From assembly GCA_022710485.1 (NCBI GenBank), contig JAKLGU010000002.1, positions 66,682 to 130,681 of the forward strand: 64,000 nt of DNA, read 5' to 3'. Numbering within the stretch: the first letter of the stretch is position 1; each line of letters opens with the position of its first letter. A program made the translations under genes and the position numbers. The stretch is from Gemmatimonadota bacterium. Lineage in GTDB: Bacteria; Gemmatimonadota; Gemmatimonadetes; Gemmatimonadales; GWC2-71-9. This document shows positions 1-6,860 of this stretch, one piece after another. The notes under the pieces are model-generated. The model saw only the letters and a list, made by a program, of their open reading frames with translations, was not told the DNA's origin and searched no databases.

Positions 1-1162
1 TCGGCGCCAGCGGCGTGGCATAGTTGCCGACGTCGTGCACGTCCATGCCGATCCAGTGCCCGAGCCCGTGGATGTAATACTGGTCGCAGGTGCCTGGGGC
101 GCAGAGGTCGCCCGAGTGGGCCTTCATGTAATCGCGGGAGATCTGGCCGAGCCGCCCCATCGTGATGCCCGGCCGGATCGAGTCCATCGCGGCCTGCTGG
201 GTGGCGAGCACCAAATTGTAGATGCTCAGCTGGCGCGGTGAGAACTTTCCGCTGGCCGGGATCGTCCGCGTCACGTCGGCGGAGTAGAAGCCGTACTCCG
301 CCCCCATGTCCATCACCACGAGCTCCCCCGCCTGCAGCTGGCTCCGGCTCTTGTCGTAGTGCAGCGTCGTCGCGTTGATGCCGGTGCCCACGATGCTGGG
401 ATAGCCGACCCGCTCGGCCCCGAGGCTTCGGAAGGTGCCTTCGGCAGCCCCCTCCAGTTCGTATTCCCACGCCCCCGGACGGGCGGCGCGCATCGCGGCG
501 AGGTGCCCCTTGGCTGTGATATCGATGGCCATCCTCAGTCGGCGCATTTCGTCCGCATCCTTCACCAGCCGCATGGCGGCCAGGGACGGGCGGAGGTCGG
601 TCACCCCGGCCCCGCTGCCGAGCGCCAGCTGCTGGAAGAAGGTGTCGCTCACGGCCTCCTCGCCGAGGAGCAGGTAGAGCTTGCCGCCGCGCACGGTGCT
701 TGAGCGCACCATGCCCCGGATCTGCCTCTGCGCCTGGTCGGCGGGGCGGGTCTCCTCGATCCCGGTCAGGGCCGACGCCTCCGGGCCGGGGCCCAGCCGC
801 GCTCCGGTCCAGCGCTCGGCCATCGTGTCACGGGCCGGCAAGTAGAGATAGACCTGCGGCGCGAGGGTGTCGCGAGCCACGAGCACCAGCCAGCTCGACG
901 GCGTCTCGAGCCCGGTCAGGTAGAAGAAGTCGTTGTTCTCGCGGTAGTCGCTGTCCTGGGGGTAGTCCCCCTCGATGCTTCGCTGCTCGGACGACCGGAT
1001 GATCGCGATCCCGTTCCCCATCCGCTTGAGGAGATCGGCCCGGCGCGCTGTGAGATATTCGACGGGGACCGGTCCGGCCGGCGACCCGACCTGGGCGGAG
1101 AGTCCGGTGGCGAGTCCGGCGAGCGGGAGGAGCGCGAACGCGATGCGGGAAGCACGGGTCAT
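1..1162 (-). CDS. Secreted Xaa-Pro aminopeptidase (M24 family), 3' end outside window
   Basis: Translation from the ATG at 1162 starts with a signal peptide (MTRASRIAFALLPLAG, ending near LSAQ). The aminopeptidase P N-terminal domain follows, then the pita-bread M24 domain. Metal-ligand motifs are visible: VVMDMGAEYG (first Asp), SADVTRT (second Asp) and HGLGHWIGMDVHD (His and the conserved active-site His region). The family removes N-terminal residues preceding proline using two Mn/Zn ions. The signal peptide implies a periplasmic or exported enzyme used for peptide scavenging. The last Glu ligands would lie beyond position 1. The next upstream gene on the same strand is the VanX-like dipeptidase, so both may belong to one peptide-turnover transcript. 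Confidence 0.9.
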   Translation of the reverse strand, partial: MTRASRIAFALLPLAGLATGLSAQVGSPAGPVPVEYLTARRADLLKRMGNGIAIIRSSEQRSIEGDYPQDSDYRENNDFFYLTGLETPSSWLVLVARDTLAPQVYLYLPARDTMAERWTGARLGPGPEASALTGIEETRPADQAQRQIRGMVRSSTVRGGKLYLLLGEEAVSDTFFQQLALGSGAGVTDLRPSLAAMRLVKDADEMRRLRMAIDITAKGHLAAMRAARPGAWEYELEGAAEGTFRSLGAERVGYPSIVGTGINATTLHYDKSRSQLQAGELVVMDMGAEYGFYSADVTRTIPASGKFSPRQLSIYNLVLATQQAAMDSIRPGITMGRLGQISRDYMKAHSGDLCAPGTCDQYYIHGLGHWIGMDVHDVGNYATPLAP

Positions 1163-1173
1163 GGTGGAGTCCG

Positions 1174-1857
1174 TCAGCGGAATGTGGGCGAAGCGGGGCG
1201 GATGGCCAGGTCGAAGGGCACCGGTCCCTCGACGGCGTACCAGAAATGCCACCACTCCATCGTGTAGTTCGTGAACCCTTCGGAGGCCATCACCTCTACG
1301 AGATGGTCCCGCGACTGTTTCACCGCCCCCGTGGCGTTGGCGGTGTGGGCGGCGTCGCCGAAGGTGTCGAAGGGAGTGCCCATCGGGATCTCGACGCCTG
1401 AGTGGAGGTCCACCATCGTGAGGTCCACCGCGACGCCCTGGTTGTGCCGGCTCCGACGGGCGATGTACCCCGAGTCCAGCAGCCAGGTCTGGCTGGTGCG
1501 CTCCGTCCAGGCCACCATCGCCAGCGTGGCCCGCACCGGGCGGTAACCGTCCCAGACCTTGAGCCCCAACCCTTCGACCGCCAGCCGGCGCTGCACCCTG
1601 GCCAGCGCTTCCGCCGCCTCCCGGCGGAGCAACGCCCGGTTCGCGTAATAGCCGGGGAGCGGGGCGCCTGTGAAGTTGTCCGGCCCGGCGTACCGGGCGT
1701 CCACCCGGATGGTGCTGTCCAGCGCCCGGACGTCCACCAGGAGCTGCTCGGCGAGCGCGTCGGGCGCGACAACCTGGGAGTCGGCGTTGGCCACCGCCGC
1801 CTGGGCGTCGAGGCGGGCGGGCAGCAGGGCCAGGATGACGAGAAGGGAGAAACGCAT
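1174..1857 (-). CDS. Periplasmic D-Ala-D-Ala dipeptidase (VanX/DdpX, M15D)
   Basis: A 227-aa protein. The ATG at 1857 is preferred over an upstream in-frame ATG at 1938 because it directly begins a signal peptide (MRFSLLVILALLPARLDAQ). Zinc-site residues of the VanX family are present: SRHNQGVAVD gives His138 and Asp145, and EWWHFWY gives catalytic Glu201 and ligand His204. The family hydrolyses D-Ala-D-Ala. With an export signal and no vanH/vanA neighbours, a role in recycling cell-wall dipeptides is more likely than glycopeptide resistance. It ends 11 bp before the M24 peptidase start, so the two are probably co-transcribed. Confidence 0.88.
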   Translation of the reverse strand: MRFSLLVILALLPARLDAQAAVANADSQVVAPDALAEQLLVDVRALDSTIRVDARYAGPDNFTGAPLPGYYANRALLRREAAEALARVQRRLAVEGLGLKVWDGYRPVRATLAMVAWTERTSQTWLLDSGYIARRSRHNQGVAVDLTMVDLHSGVEIPMGTPFDTFGDAAHTANATGAVKQSRDHLVEVMASEGFTNYTMEWWHFWYAVEGPVPFDLAIRPASPTFR

Positions 1858-1957
1858 GGGGTTGGAGAGTAAGCCCGGCGGCGTCCGGGCGGCAGAGGGG
1901 TCTTGCGGAGACGGCGTGCAGGCCCGATTGTGGTGCACCCTTCACTTCCGGTGACCC

Positions 1958-3253
1958 GTGACGACTCGCCGCTCCTTCCTCGGACTGCTTTCGGCCCCCC
2001 TCGCCGCCTCGATCGCCTTCCCGAGGTTCGGGGGGCCGCTTTTACACGGCACCCGGGCGATGATGCCGTCCGACATCGGCACCCTCGACGACGAGGCGTA
2101 CTGGCGCGCCCTCCGCACCCAGTTCACCATCCCGGCGGACCAGGCGTTCTTCAACACCGCGACGCTCGGCTCGAGCCCGCGCGTGGTCCAGGACGCGGTC
2201 ATCGCGAGCATACAGCATATCGGCCGAGACATCGCCGACTGGGACTACAAGCCGGACCACGAGAACTTCTTCACCGGCTACTACCCCGAAATGCCGACCC
2301 GCGACAAGCTCGCCACCACCGTGAACTGCACCGGACGCGACATCGCGCTGACCCAGAACGCCACCTTCGGGATGAACTTCCTCGCGAACGGACTGGACCT
2401 GAAGCCGGGCGACGAGGTGGTGGTGACCAACCAGGCGCACCCGGGCGGCCGGAAGGGATTCGATCTCCGGGCCAAGCGCGACGGGATCGTCGTCCGCGAG
2501 GTGATCGTCCCCGAGCCCCCGGAGTCCCCCGAGCAGTTGATTCAGCTCTTCCTCGACGCGACGACCCCCCGTACGCGAGTCTGGGCGATTCCCCATATCT
2601 CCAGTTCGCGTGCCATCCGGTACCCGGTCTTCCAGCTTTGCGCGCTGGCCCGCGAACGCGGCATCTGGAGCGCGGTGGACGGTGCGCAGTCCCTCGGACA
2701 TGTGGCCATCGACGTCCAGTCCATGGGCTGCGATGCCTTCTACGCCTCGCCGCACAAGTGGATGCTCGCTCCGGTCGGCACCGGCCTGCTCTACATCAGG
2801 CCCGAGCGGCAGAAGGAAGTCTGGGCCACCCTCGCCTCCAGCGCGTGGGACGAGCAGACCGACCCGATGTACCGCCTGATGCAGTACGGGACCGGCAACC
2901 TGAGCCTGCTCATCGGGCTTGGCGTGGCGGTGGAGTTCCACAACCAGATCGGGTCGGCGCGGATTCAACAGCGGGACTTCGCGCTGGCCGACCGGCTCCG
3001 GTCGGGGCTCGCCAGCGTGCCGGGGGCCACGATCGTCTCCCCGACGCACCCCGAACTGACCTGCGCCACCACGGTGTACGGGCTCCAGGGAAAGACTGGC
3101 GGGCAGATCCAGGACTACCTGTGGGAGCGCGGACGGGTGCGGGTCCGGAGCATGGGAGACACGATCGGCGTCCGGCACGCCTGCCACATCTACAATTCGC
3201 CGGCGGAGGTCGACAAGGCGCTGGCGCTGCTCACGGAACTGGCGGCGGCGTAG
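1958..3253 (+). CDS. Class V aminotransferase-like PLP enzyme with Tat-type signal
   Basis: A 431-aa protein from GTG 1958. The N-terminus MTTRRSFLGLLSAP is a twin-arginine type signal. A PLP-dependent fold type I domain of the isopenicillin-N epimerase / cysteine desulfurase-like family follows. VDGAQSLGHVAIDV carries the PLP-binding Asp, and ASPHKWM places the Schiff-base lysine at Lys267. The substrate cannot be deduced; relatives include epimerases, selenocysteine lyase-like and kynureninase-like enzymes. Export of a PLP enzyme by Tat is plausible because the cofactor is loaded in the cytoplasm. It is transcribed divergently from the VanX-like gene about 100 bp away. An octamer repeat array begins directly after its stop codon. 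Confidence 0.82.
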   Translation: MTTRRSFLGLLSAPLAASIAFPRFGGPLLHGTRAMMPSDIGTLDDEAYWRALRTQFTIPADQAFFNTATLGSSPRVVQDAVIASIQHIGRDIADWDYKPDHENFFTGYYPEMPTRDKLATTVNCTGRDIALTQNATFGMNFLANGLDLKPGDEVVVTNQAHPGGRKGFDLRAKRDGIVVREVIVPEPPESPEQLIQLFLDATTPRTRVWAIPHISSSRAIRYPVFQLCALARERGIWSAVDGAQSLGHVAIDVQSMGCDAFYASPHKWMLAPVGTGLLYIRPERQKEVWATLASSAWDEQTDPMYRLMQYGTGNLSLLIGLGVAVEFHNQIGSARIQQRDFALADRLRSGLASVPGATIVSPTHPELTCATTVYGLQGKTGGQIQDYLWERGRVRVRSMGDTIGVRHACHIYNSPAEVDKALALLTELAAA

Positions 3254-3285
3254 GCGGGGAAGCGGGGAAGCGGGGAAGCGGGGAA
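3254..3285 (+). repeat. Octamer array, 4 units of GCGGGGAA
   Basis: Four perfect tandem copies of the 8-bp unit start one base after the aminotransferase stop codon. The same unit recurs at seven other loci in this window, several of them inside genes. Confidence 0.9.
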
Positions 3286-3374
3286 GCACGGTAAGTGATT
3301 GTCGCAATACCAGTTAAGGTGGGCTCTGTCCAAATCCGCTTGGACTGGCCATCTTTCTCCTCAGAAACCTGCAT

Positions 3375-3418
3375 GTGCCCGGAGAGTGAGTTCATCTCTC
3401 GGGCACGTCCTTTTTTTT
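3375..3418 (+). terminator. Intrinsic terminator / possible attenuator in the greA leader
   Basis: A GC-rich stem (GTGCCCGGAGAG pairing with CTCTCGGGCAC, one bulged G) is followed by eight T residues at 3411-3418, a textbook rho-independent terminator for rightward transcription. It ends only 13 bp before the greA ATG (3432). It either ends the aminotransferase transcript or acts in the greA leader. In Escherichia coli the greA leader is known to contain such a terminator, which gives rise to GraL small RNAs. Confidence 0.85.
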
Positions 3419-3431
3419 GCCGGAACCGCCC

Positions 3432-3899
3432 ATGATCAGCGAAATGCGCGAAAAACTCGGCGGGGAAATCGAAGCCCTGACCCGGGAACTCACCATCACG
3501 CTGCCCCAGGCCATCGCCCAGGCCGTGGAGATGGGCGACCTGCGCGAGAACTCCGAGTACAAGGCCGCGCTTGAGCGGCAGCAGTTCGTGCAGGCGCGGC
3601 TCGGCCAGCTCCACCACCGGCTGAACCAGCTTACCCAGCTCGCCAACACCGAGACACCGACCGACCGCGTGGGGCTCGGCTCGCGGGTCACCGTGCTCGA
3701 CCTCGACAGCAAGGAAACCGACACCTACGTCCTGGTGCTGGCAGAAATGATGGACCTCGAGGACGGACATGTGTCGTTCGCCTCGCCGCTCGGGCGGGCC
3801 CTCGTGGACCGAAGGGTCGGCGATGAAGTCGAGCTCCGCCTCCCACGGATGACCAGGCGGCTCCGGGTCACCGAGTTGGTGACGATCCACCAGGCCTAG
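3432..3899 (+). CDS. greA: GreA-type transcription elongation factor
   Basis: A 155-aa protein from ATG 3432. A TTG at 3417 is also in frame but lies inside the terminator T-tract and is less likely. The N-terminal coiled coil has the GreA tip signature GDLRENSEYKAA, the acidic loop that enters the RNA polymerase secondary channel and stimulates cleavage of backtracked RNA. The C-terminal FKBP-like domain includes VGLGSRVTVLD and ends RLPRMTRRLRVTELVTI. Length matches the family (about 158 aa). No strong Shine-Dalgarno is seen between the upstream hairpin and the ATG. The GroES-like gene follows after 18 bp, so the two probably form an operon. Confidence 0.85.
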   Translation: MISEMREKLGGEIEALTRELTITLPQAIAQAVEMGDLRENSEYKAALERQQFVQARLGQLHHRLNQLTQLANTETPTDRVGLGSRVTVLDLDSKETDTYVLVLAEMMDLEDGHVSFASPLGRALVDRRVGDEVELRLPRMTRRLRVTELVTIHQA

Positions 3900-3917
3900 C
3901 CCGCCAACGGAGCAGCG

Positions 3918-4289
3918 ATGGAATTTCCCAAAAAGCAGCTGCTGGTCGTGGGCGACCGGGTGCTCATCACCCCGGAGGAGGGGGAGGATCGCTCGCGCGT
4001 CGGCCTTTACCTCCCGGCCTCCGCCCTCGAGGGACAGCAGGTGCAGGCGGGGTTGATCGTCGCGACCGGACCGGGCGAGCCGATGCCCGACTTCAGCGCC
4101 CTCGACGAGGAGCCGTGGAAGGCCTCACGCCGGGAGGGCGTGCGCCACCGGCCGATGCAGGCCAAGGTGGGCGACACGGCGATCTTCTTCCGCAAGGCGG
4201 CGGTGGAGGTCACGTTCGAGGAGCGGAAGTACCTGGTCGTCCCCCTCGCGGCCATCCTCGTGCTGGTGCGCGAGGACCTTCCCGTCTAG
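3918..4289 (+). CDS. GroES-like co-chaperonin
   Basis: A 123-aa protein. GDRVLITPEEGEDRSRVGLYLP matches the start of the Cpn10 fold, including a mobile-loop-like stretch, and KVGDTAIFFRKAAVEVTFEERKYLVVPLAAILVLV matches the C-terminal strands of GroES. A central insertion of roughly 25 residues (EPWKASRREGVRHRPMQA region) makes it longer than canonical GroES (about 97 aa). No groL lies nearby, so it is probably a second, divergent copy. Whether it still caps GroEL cannot be told from sequence. It sits between greA and a small membrane protein in a tight same-strand run. Confidence 0.78.
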   Translation: MEFPKKQLLVVGDRVLITPEEGEDRSRVGLYLPASALEGQQVQAGLIVATGPGEPMPDFSALDEEPWKASRREGVRHRPMQAKVGDTAIFFRKAAVEVTFEERKYLVVPLAAILVLVREDLPV

Positions 4290-4296
4290 GAGGCAC

Positions 4297-4671
4297 GTGT
4301 CCACCCGTACCCGGAACCGCGGACTGGTCTGGCTCACCGCGACTGCCGCCGCCCTGTCGCTGGCGATGGCCATCGCCGGATTCAAGGACTGGCTGCCTCC
4401 CGAATTCACTTGGTTCGGGTTGGCACTCTTTCTCTGTTGCCTGGTGGTCATCGGGATGGTCGGGTGGCGGACACGCAAGGAGATGCTCGCGCTCCGTGAC
4501 GAGGCCGCGCGCGGCCAGATGATCGTGATGCTGGCGGCCCGGCTTCGGGACGAGTCGCCCGACAAGCTCGAGCAGATGGTCAAGCGCGGTGGACCCGCCG
4601 GCGAGGCCGCCGCCCTGCTACTCCAGGGGAGGGCTGAACGGCAGCGACGGGACTCCGGACCGACGGCCTGA
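4297..4671 (+). CDS. Small two-TM membrane protein, unknown function
   Basis: A 124-aa protein from GTG 4297, preceded by the clear ribosome-binding site AGGAGG. Two hydrophobic segments (about residues 10-28 and 38-57) form a hairpin. A soluble, charged C-terminal region with amphipathic helix character follows (residues 60-124; RLRDESPDKLEQMVKRGG). I do not recognise the family. It lies 7 bp after the GroES-like gene and is probably co-transcribed with it. Confidence 0.65.
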   Translation: MSTRTRNRGLVWLTATAAALSLAMAIAGFKDWLPPEFTWFGLALFLCCLVVIGMVGWRTRKEMLALRDEAARGQMIVMLAARLRDESPDKLEQMVKRGGPAGEAAALLLQGRAERQRRDSGPTA

Positions 4672-4716
4672 CACCCGCGCCGCGCGGTGTACGACTCTCT
4701 CTCCCAGTGACACCCC

Positions 4717-5247
4717 ATGTGCTTCTTCCTGTACCTCGCGAGCCCGCTCACCCTGAGTGAAGTGCGCTCGATGCTCCCTCCCGGCCTCACGGCAGACCTG
4801 CTGCCGCCGGTCGAGCAGGCCGAGTTGCGCGCGCTCCATCCGGACGCGACGACGATCGCCCGGGTGCTGCACGGCGGCTGTTCCTGCGACCTGGTCACGG
4901 CGCGACAGGCGGTCGCGAGCGAGGACGAGGCGCGCCTCCGCGCACGATACCGCGCGCTGGGGTACGCCCGGGACCGGGTCATCCGTGCGCTGGAAGTGCA
5001 CCGCCGGGGACTCGAGCGGCGGGGGCGCCCGGCCGGCTACTGGCCGAAGAGCTTCGCGGATTTCGTGATCGAGCATGCCCGGAACGCGGGGCCGACGCTG
5101 TTCTACCTCCAATTCGGGCACGACGGCCTGCAGCGGGTGGCGGAAGGCCTGCCCCGGACGATCCTGACGGCCGATGTCCGCGCCTTTCCCGGCGTCTGGC
5201 TGCCCGAGGACGCGCCGATCATGGTGGTGCGGGAGGCGGCGTCGTGA
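4717..5247 (+). CDS. Conserved-looking hypothetical protein
   Basis: A 176-aa soluble protein with no signal peptide or transmembrane segment. It begins MCFFLYLASPLTLSEV, has a Cys pair in HGGCSCDLV and a basic helical middle (RARYRALGYARDRVIRALEVHRRGLERRG). I do not recognise the family. The start at 4717 follows a purine-poor leader, so it is moderately certain. Its stop overlaps the GTG start of the DUF983 gene by 4 bp, which implies translational coupling. Confidence 0.6.
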   Translation: MCFFLYLASPLTLSEVRSMLPPGLTADLLPPVEQAELRALHPDATTIARVLHGGCSCDLVTARQAVASEDEARLRARYRALGYARDRVIRALEVHRRGLERRGRPAGYWPKSFADFVIEHARNAGPTLFYLQFGHDGLQRVAEGLPRTILTADVRAFPGVWLPEDAPIMVVREAAS

Positions 5248-5648
5248 ACGGCGCACGGCTATTCCTGCGCGCGCTCCGCCTTCGCTGTCCCGCCTGCGGC
5301 GGCGGGCCCGTGTTCCTCTCCTGGTTCCGCCTCGCGCCGAGCTGCCCGAAGTGCGGGCTGCGGTTCGAGCGTGGCGAGGAGGGATACTGGGTCGGATCCT
5401 ACATGTTCAACATCGTCGCGTCGGAGCTGCTGTTCGCGGCCACGGGGATCGCCGTCGTGGTCGCCACCTGGCCGACGCCCCCCTGGACCGCCATCACGGT
5501 CGGCGGCGTGATCATGATGCTGCTCGCCCCGCTCCTCTTCCTGCCCTTTTCCAAGGTGCTCTTCCTCGCCTTCGACCTCTGCTTCCGTCCCCCGGTGGAA
5601 GCGGATTTCTCCGCCCCGTCGGAGCCCGCCGCCGGTCGGCGGTTGTGA
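5244..5648 (+). CDS. DUF983 family membrane protein
   Basis: A 134-aa protein. The N-terminal zinc-ribbon-like motif has CX2C pairs at Cys15/Cys18 and Cys34/Cys37 (LRCPACGGGP, PSCPKCGLRF). Two transmembrane helices follow, one from NIVASELLF through VVVATW and the other from ITVGGVIMM through FLPFSKVLF. This order is characteristic of DUF983 proteins, often found in alphaproteobacteria and other Gram-negatives and of unknown biochemical role. The GTG start overlaps the upstream stop by 4 bp. Confidence 0.75.
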   Translation: MNGARLFLRALRLRCPACGGGPVFLSWFRLAPSCPKCGLRFERGEEGYWVGSYMFNIVASELLFAATGIAVVVATWPTPPWTAITVGGVIMMLLAPLLFLPFSKVLFLAFDLCFRPPVEADFSAPSEPAAGRRL

Positions 5649-5668
5649 CCTCTCGCCCAGGAGCCTCC

Positions 5669-6757
5669 ATGCGCCTCCTCCCGCTTGCCCTTGCCGCAGT
5701 GTCCGGCATCGCCGCCTGCTCCTCCGCCCCCTCCACCCCGGAATCGGCGAGCCCGGCGGGCATGCCACTGCCGATGCTCACGCCCCAGACGGTCGGCACG
5801 CGCCAGCTCCTCCAGGCGGTCAGCGTGGTCAGCAACGACGTGGTGTGGGTGAGCGGGCACGGCGGCACCTGGGCCCGCACGGAGGACGGCGGCGCGACCT
5901 GGACCACCGGCGTGGTGCCAGGCGCCGACTCGCTTCAGTTCCGCGACCTCCACGCACTCGACTCGCAGCGGGCCTGGCTCATGAGCGCCGGGAACGGCCC
6001 CGCCTCGCAGATCTGGTATTCCGCCGACGGCGGACAGAACTGGACGCAGCAGTTCCGGAACGGCAGCACGAAGGCGTTCTACGACTGCATGGGGTTCTGG
6101 GACGAGAAGCACGGCATCGCCTTGAGCGACGGGGTGGACGGCATCTTCCCGATGCTCATCACGCGAAACGGCACCTCCTGGGGGCTCCTCTCCGACGCCG
6201 CGAGCCCGCCGTCCCGCGCGGGGGAGGGCTCCTTCGCGGCCAGCGGCACCTGCCTCGTCACTCGAGGGGACAAGCTCGCCTGGTTCGGCACCGGCGCGGC
6301 CGCCACGGGGAATGCGCGCGTCTTTCGCACCACCGACGAAGGCCGAAGCTGGCTGGGCGCCGACACGCCGATCGTCACCGACGCCTCCTCGGGTATCGCC
6401 ACGGTCGCGTTCCGTGACGACCGGCGCGGCGTGGCCATGGGCGGGAACATCGCGAAGCCCGACACCGTCCTCCTGAACGTGGCCGTCACCGAGGACGGCG
6501 GCGTCACCTGGTACCCCGGCACCAGCCCCCCCTTCACGGGTGCGGTGTACGGCGCCGCCTACGCGACGGGCGGCGCGCAGCCAATTCTCGTGGCCGTCGG
6601 TCCGAAGGGCGCGGCGGTGTCCTGGGACGATGCGCGTACCTGGGCCAGGATCGACACGCTGAGCTACTGGAGTGTCGGCATGGGCAAAGGGGGGAGAGGG
6701 TGGCTGGTGGGGCCCGGCGGGCGGGTGCGGCGGCTCGATCTCCTGGCCACGCCGTGA
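5669..6757 (+). CDS. Ycf48/BNR-repeat beta-propeller lipoprotein
   Basis: A 362-aa protein from ATG 5669. The N-terminus MRLLPLALAAVSGIAACSS carries a lipobox (IAAC, Cys17), so it is probably a lipoprotein. Repeated Asp-box / BNR motifs are visible (TEDGGATWTTG, SADGGQNWTQ, TTDEGRSWLG, TEDGGVTWYPG, WDDARTWARI), consistent with a six- or seven-bladed propeller like plant Ycf48/HCF136 or oxidoreductase-associated BNR proteins. Family members scaffold complexes or bind glycans; no catalytic residues can be named. It is on the same strand as the DUF983 gene 20 bp upstream. Confidence 0.75.
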   Translation: MRLLPLALAAVSGIAACSSAPSTPESASPAGMPLPMLTPQTVGTRQLLQAVSVVSNDVVWVSGHGGTWARTEDGGATWTTGVVPGADSLQFRDLHALDSQRAWLMSAGNGPASQIWYSADGGQNWTQQFRNGSTKAFYDCMGFWDEKHGIALSDGVDGIFPMLITRNGTSWGLLSDAASPPSRAGEGSFAASGTCLVTRGDKLAWFGTGAAATGNARVFRTTDEGRSWLGADTPIVTDASSGIATVAFRDDRRGVAMGGNIAKPDTVLLNVAVTEDGGVTWYPGTSPPFTGAVYGAAYATGGAQPILVAVGPKGAAVSWDDARTWARIDTLSYWSVGMGKGGRGWLVGPGGRVRRLDLLATP

Positions 6758-6787
6758 GCGACCGGTGAACTGCCGCCAGGGAGGCGC

Positions 6788-6817
6788 TTGACGATCTCCT
6801 GACGAGGGGTGCATATG
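6788..6817 (+). promoter_or_regulatory. Possible sigma70-type promoter of the TonB receptor gene
   Basis: TTGACG at 6788-6793 and CATATG at 6812-6817 are separated by 18 bp, about 45 bp upstream of the receptor ATG. The -35 box is good and the -10 box is weak. The call rests on pattern only. Confidence 0.35.
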
Positions 6818-6860
6818 GTGGGTGCTGGATTCCCCCAGTGCACCTCATCGAGGAGCCGTC

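Noticed and set aside
1174-1857. Glycopeptide-resistance cluster
   Set aside because: Only the VanX-like dipeptidase is present. There is no vanH, vanA/B ligase or two-component system, and the protein has an export signal, pointing to peptidoglycan recycling.
1903-3294. Alternative overlapping frame across the class V aminotransferase gene
   Set aside because: The product is Arg/Pro/Gly-rich shadow sequence, whereas the chosen frame has a Tat signal and the PLP-lysine motif.
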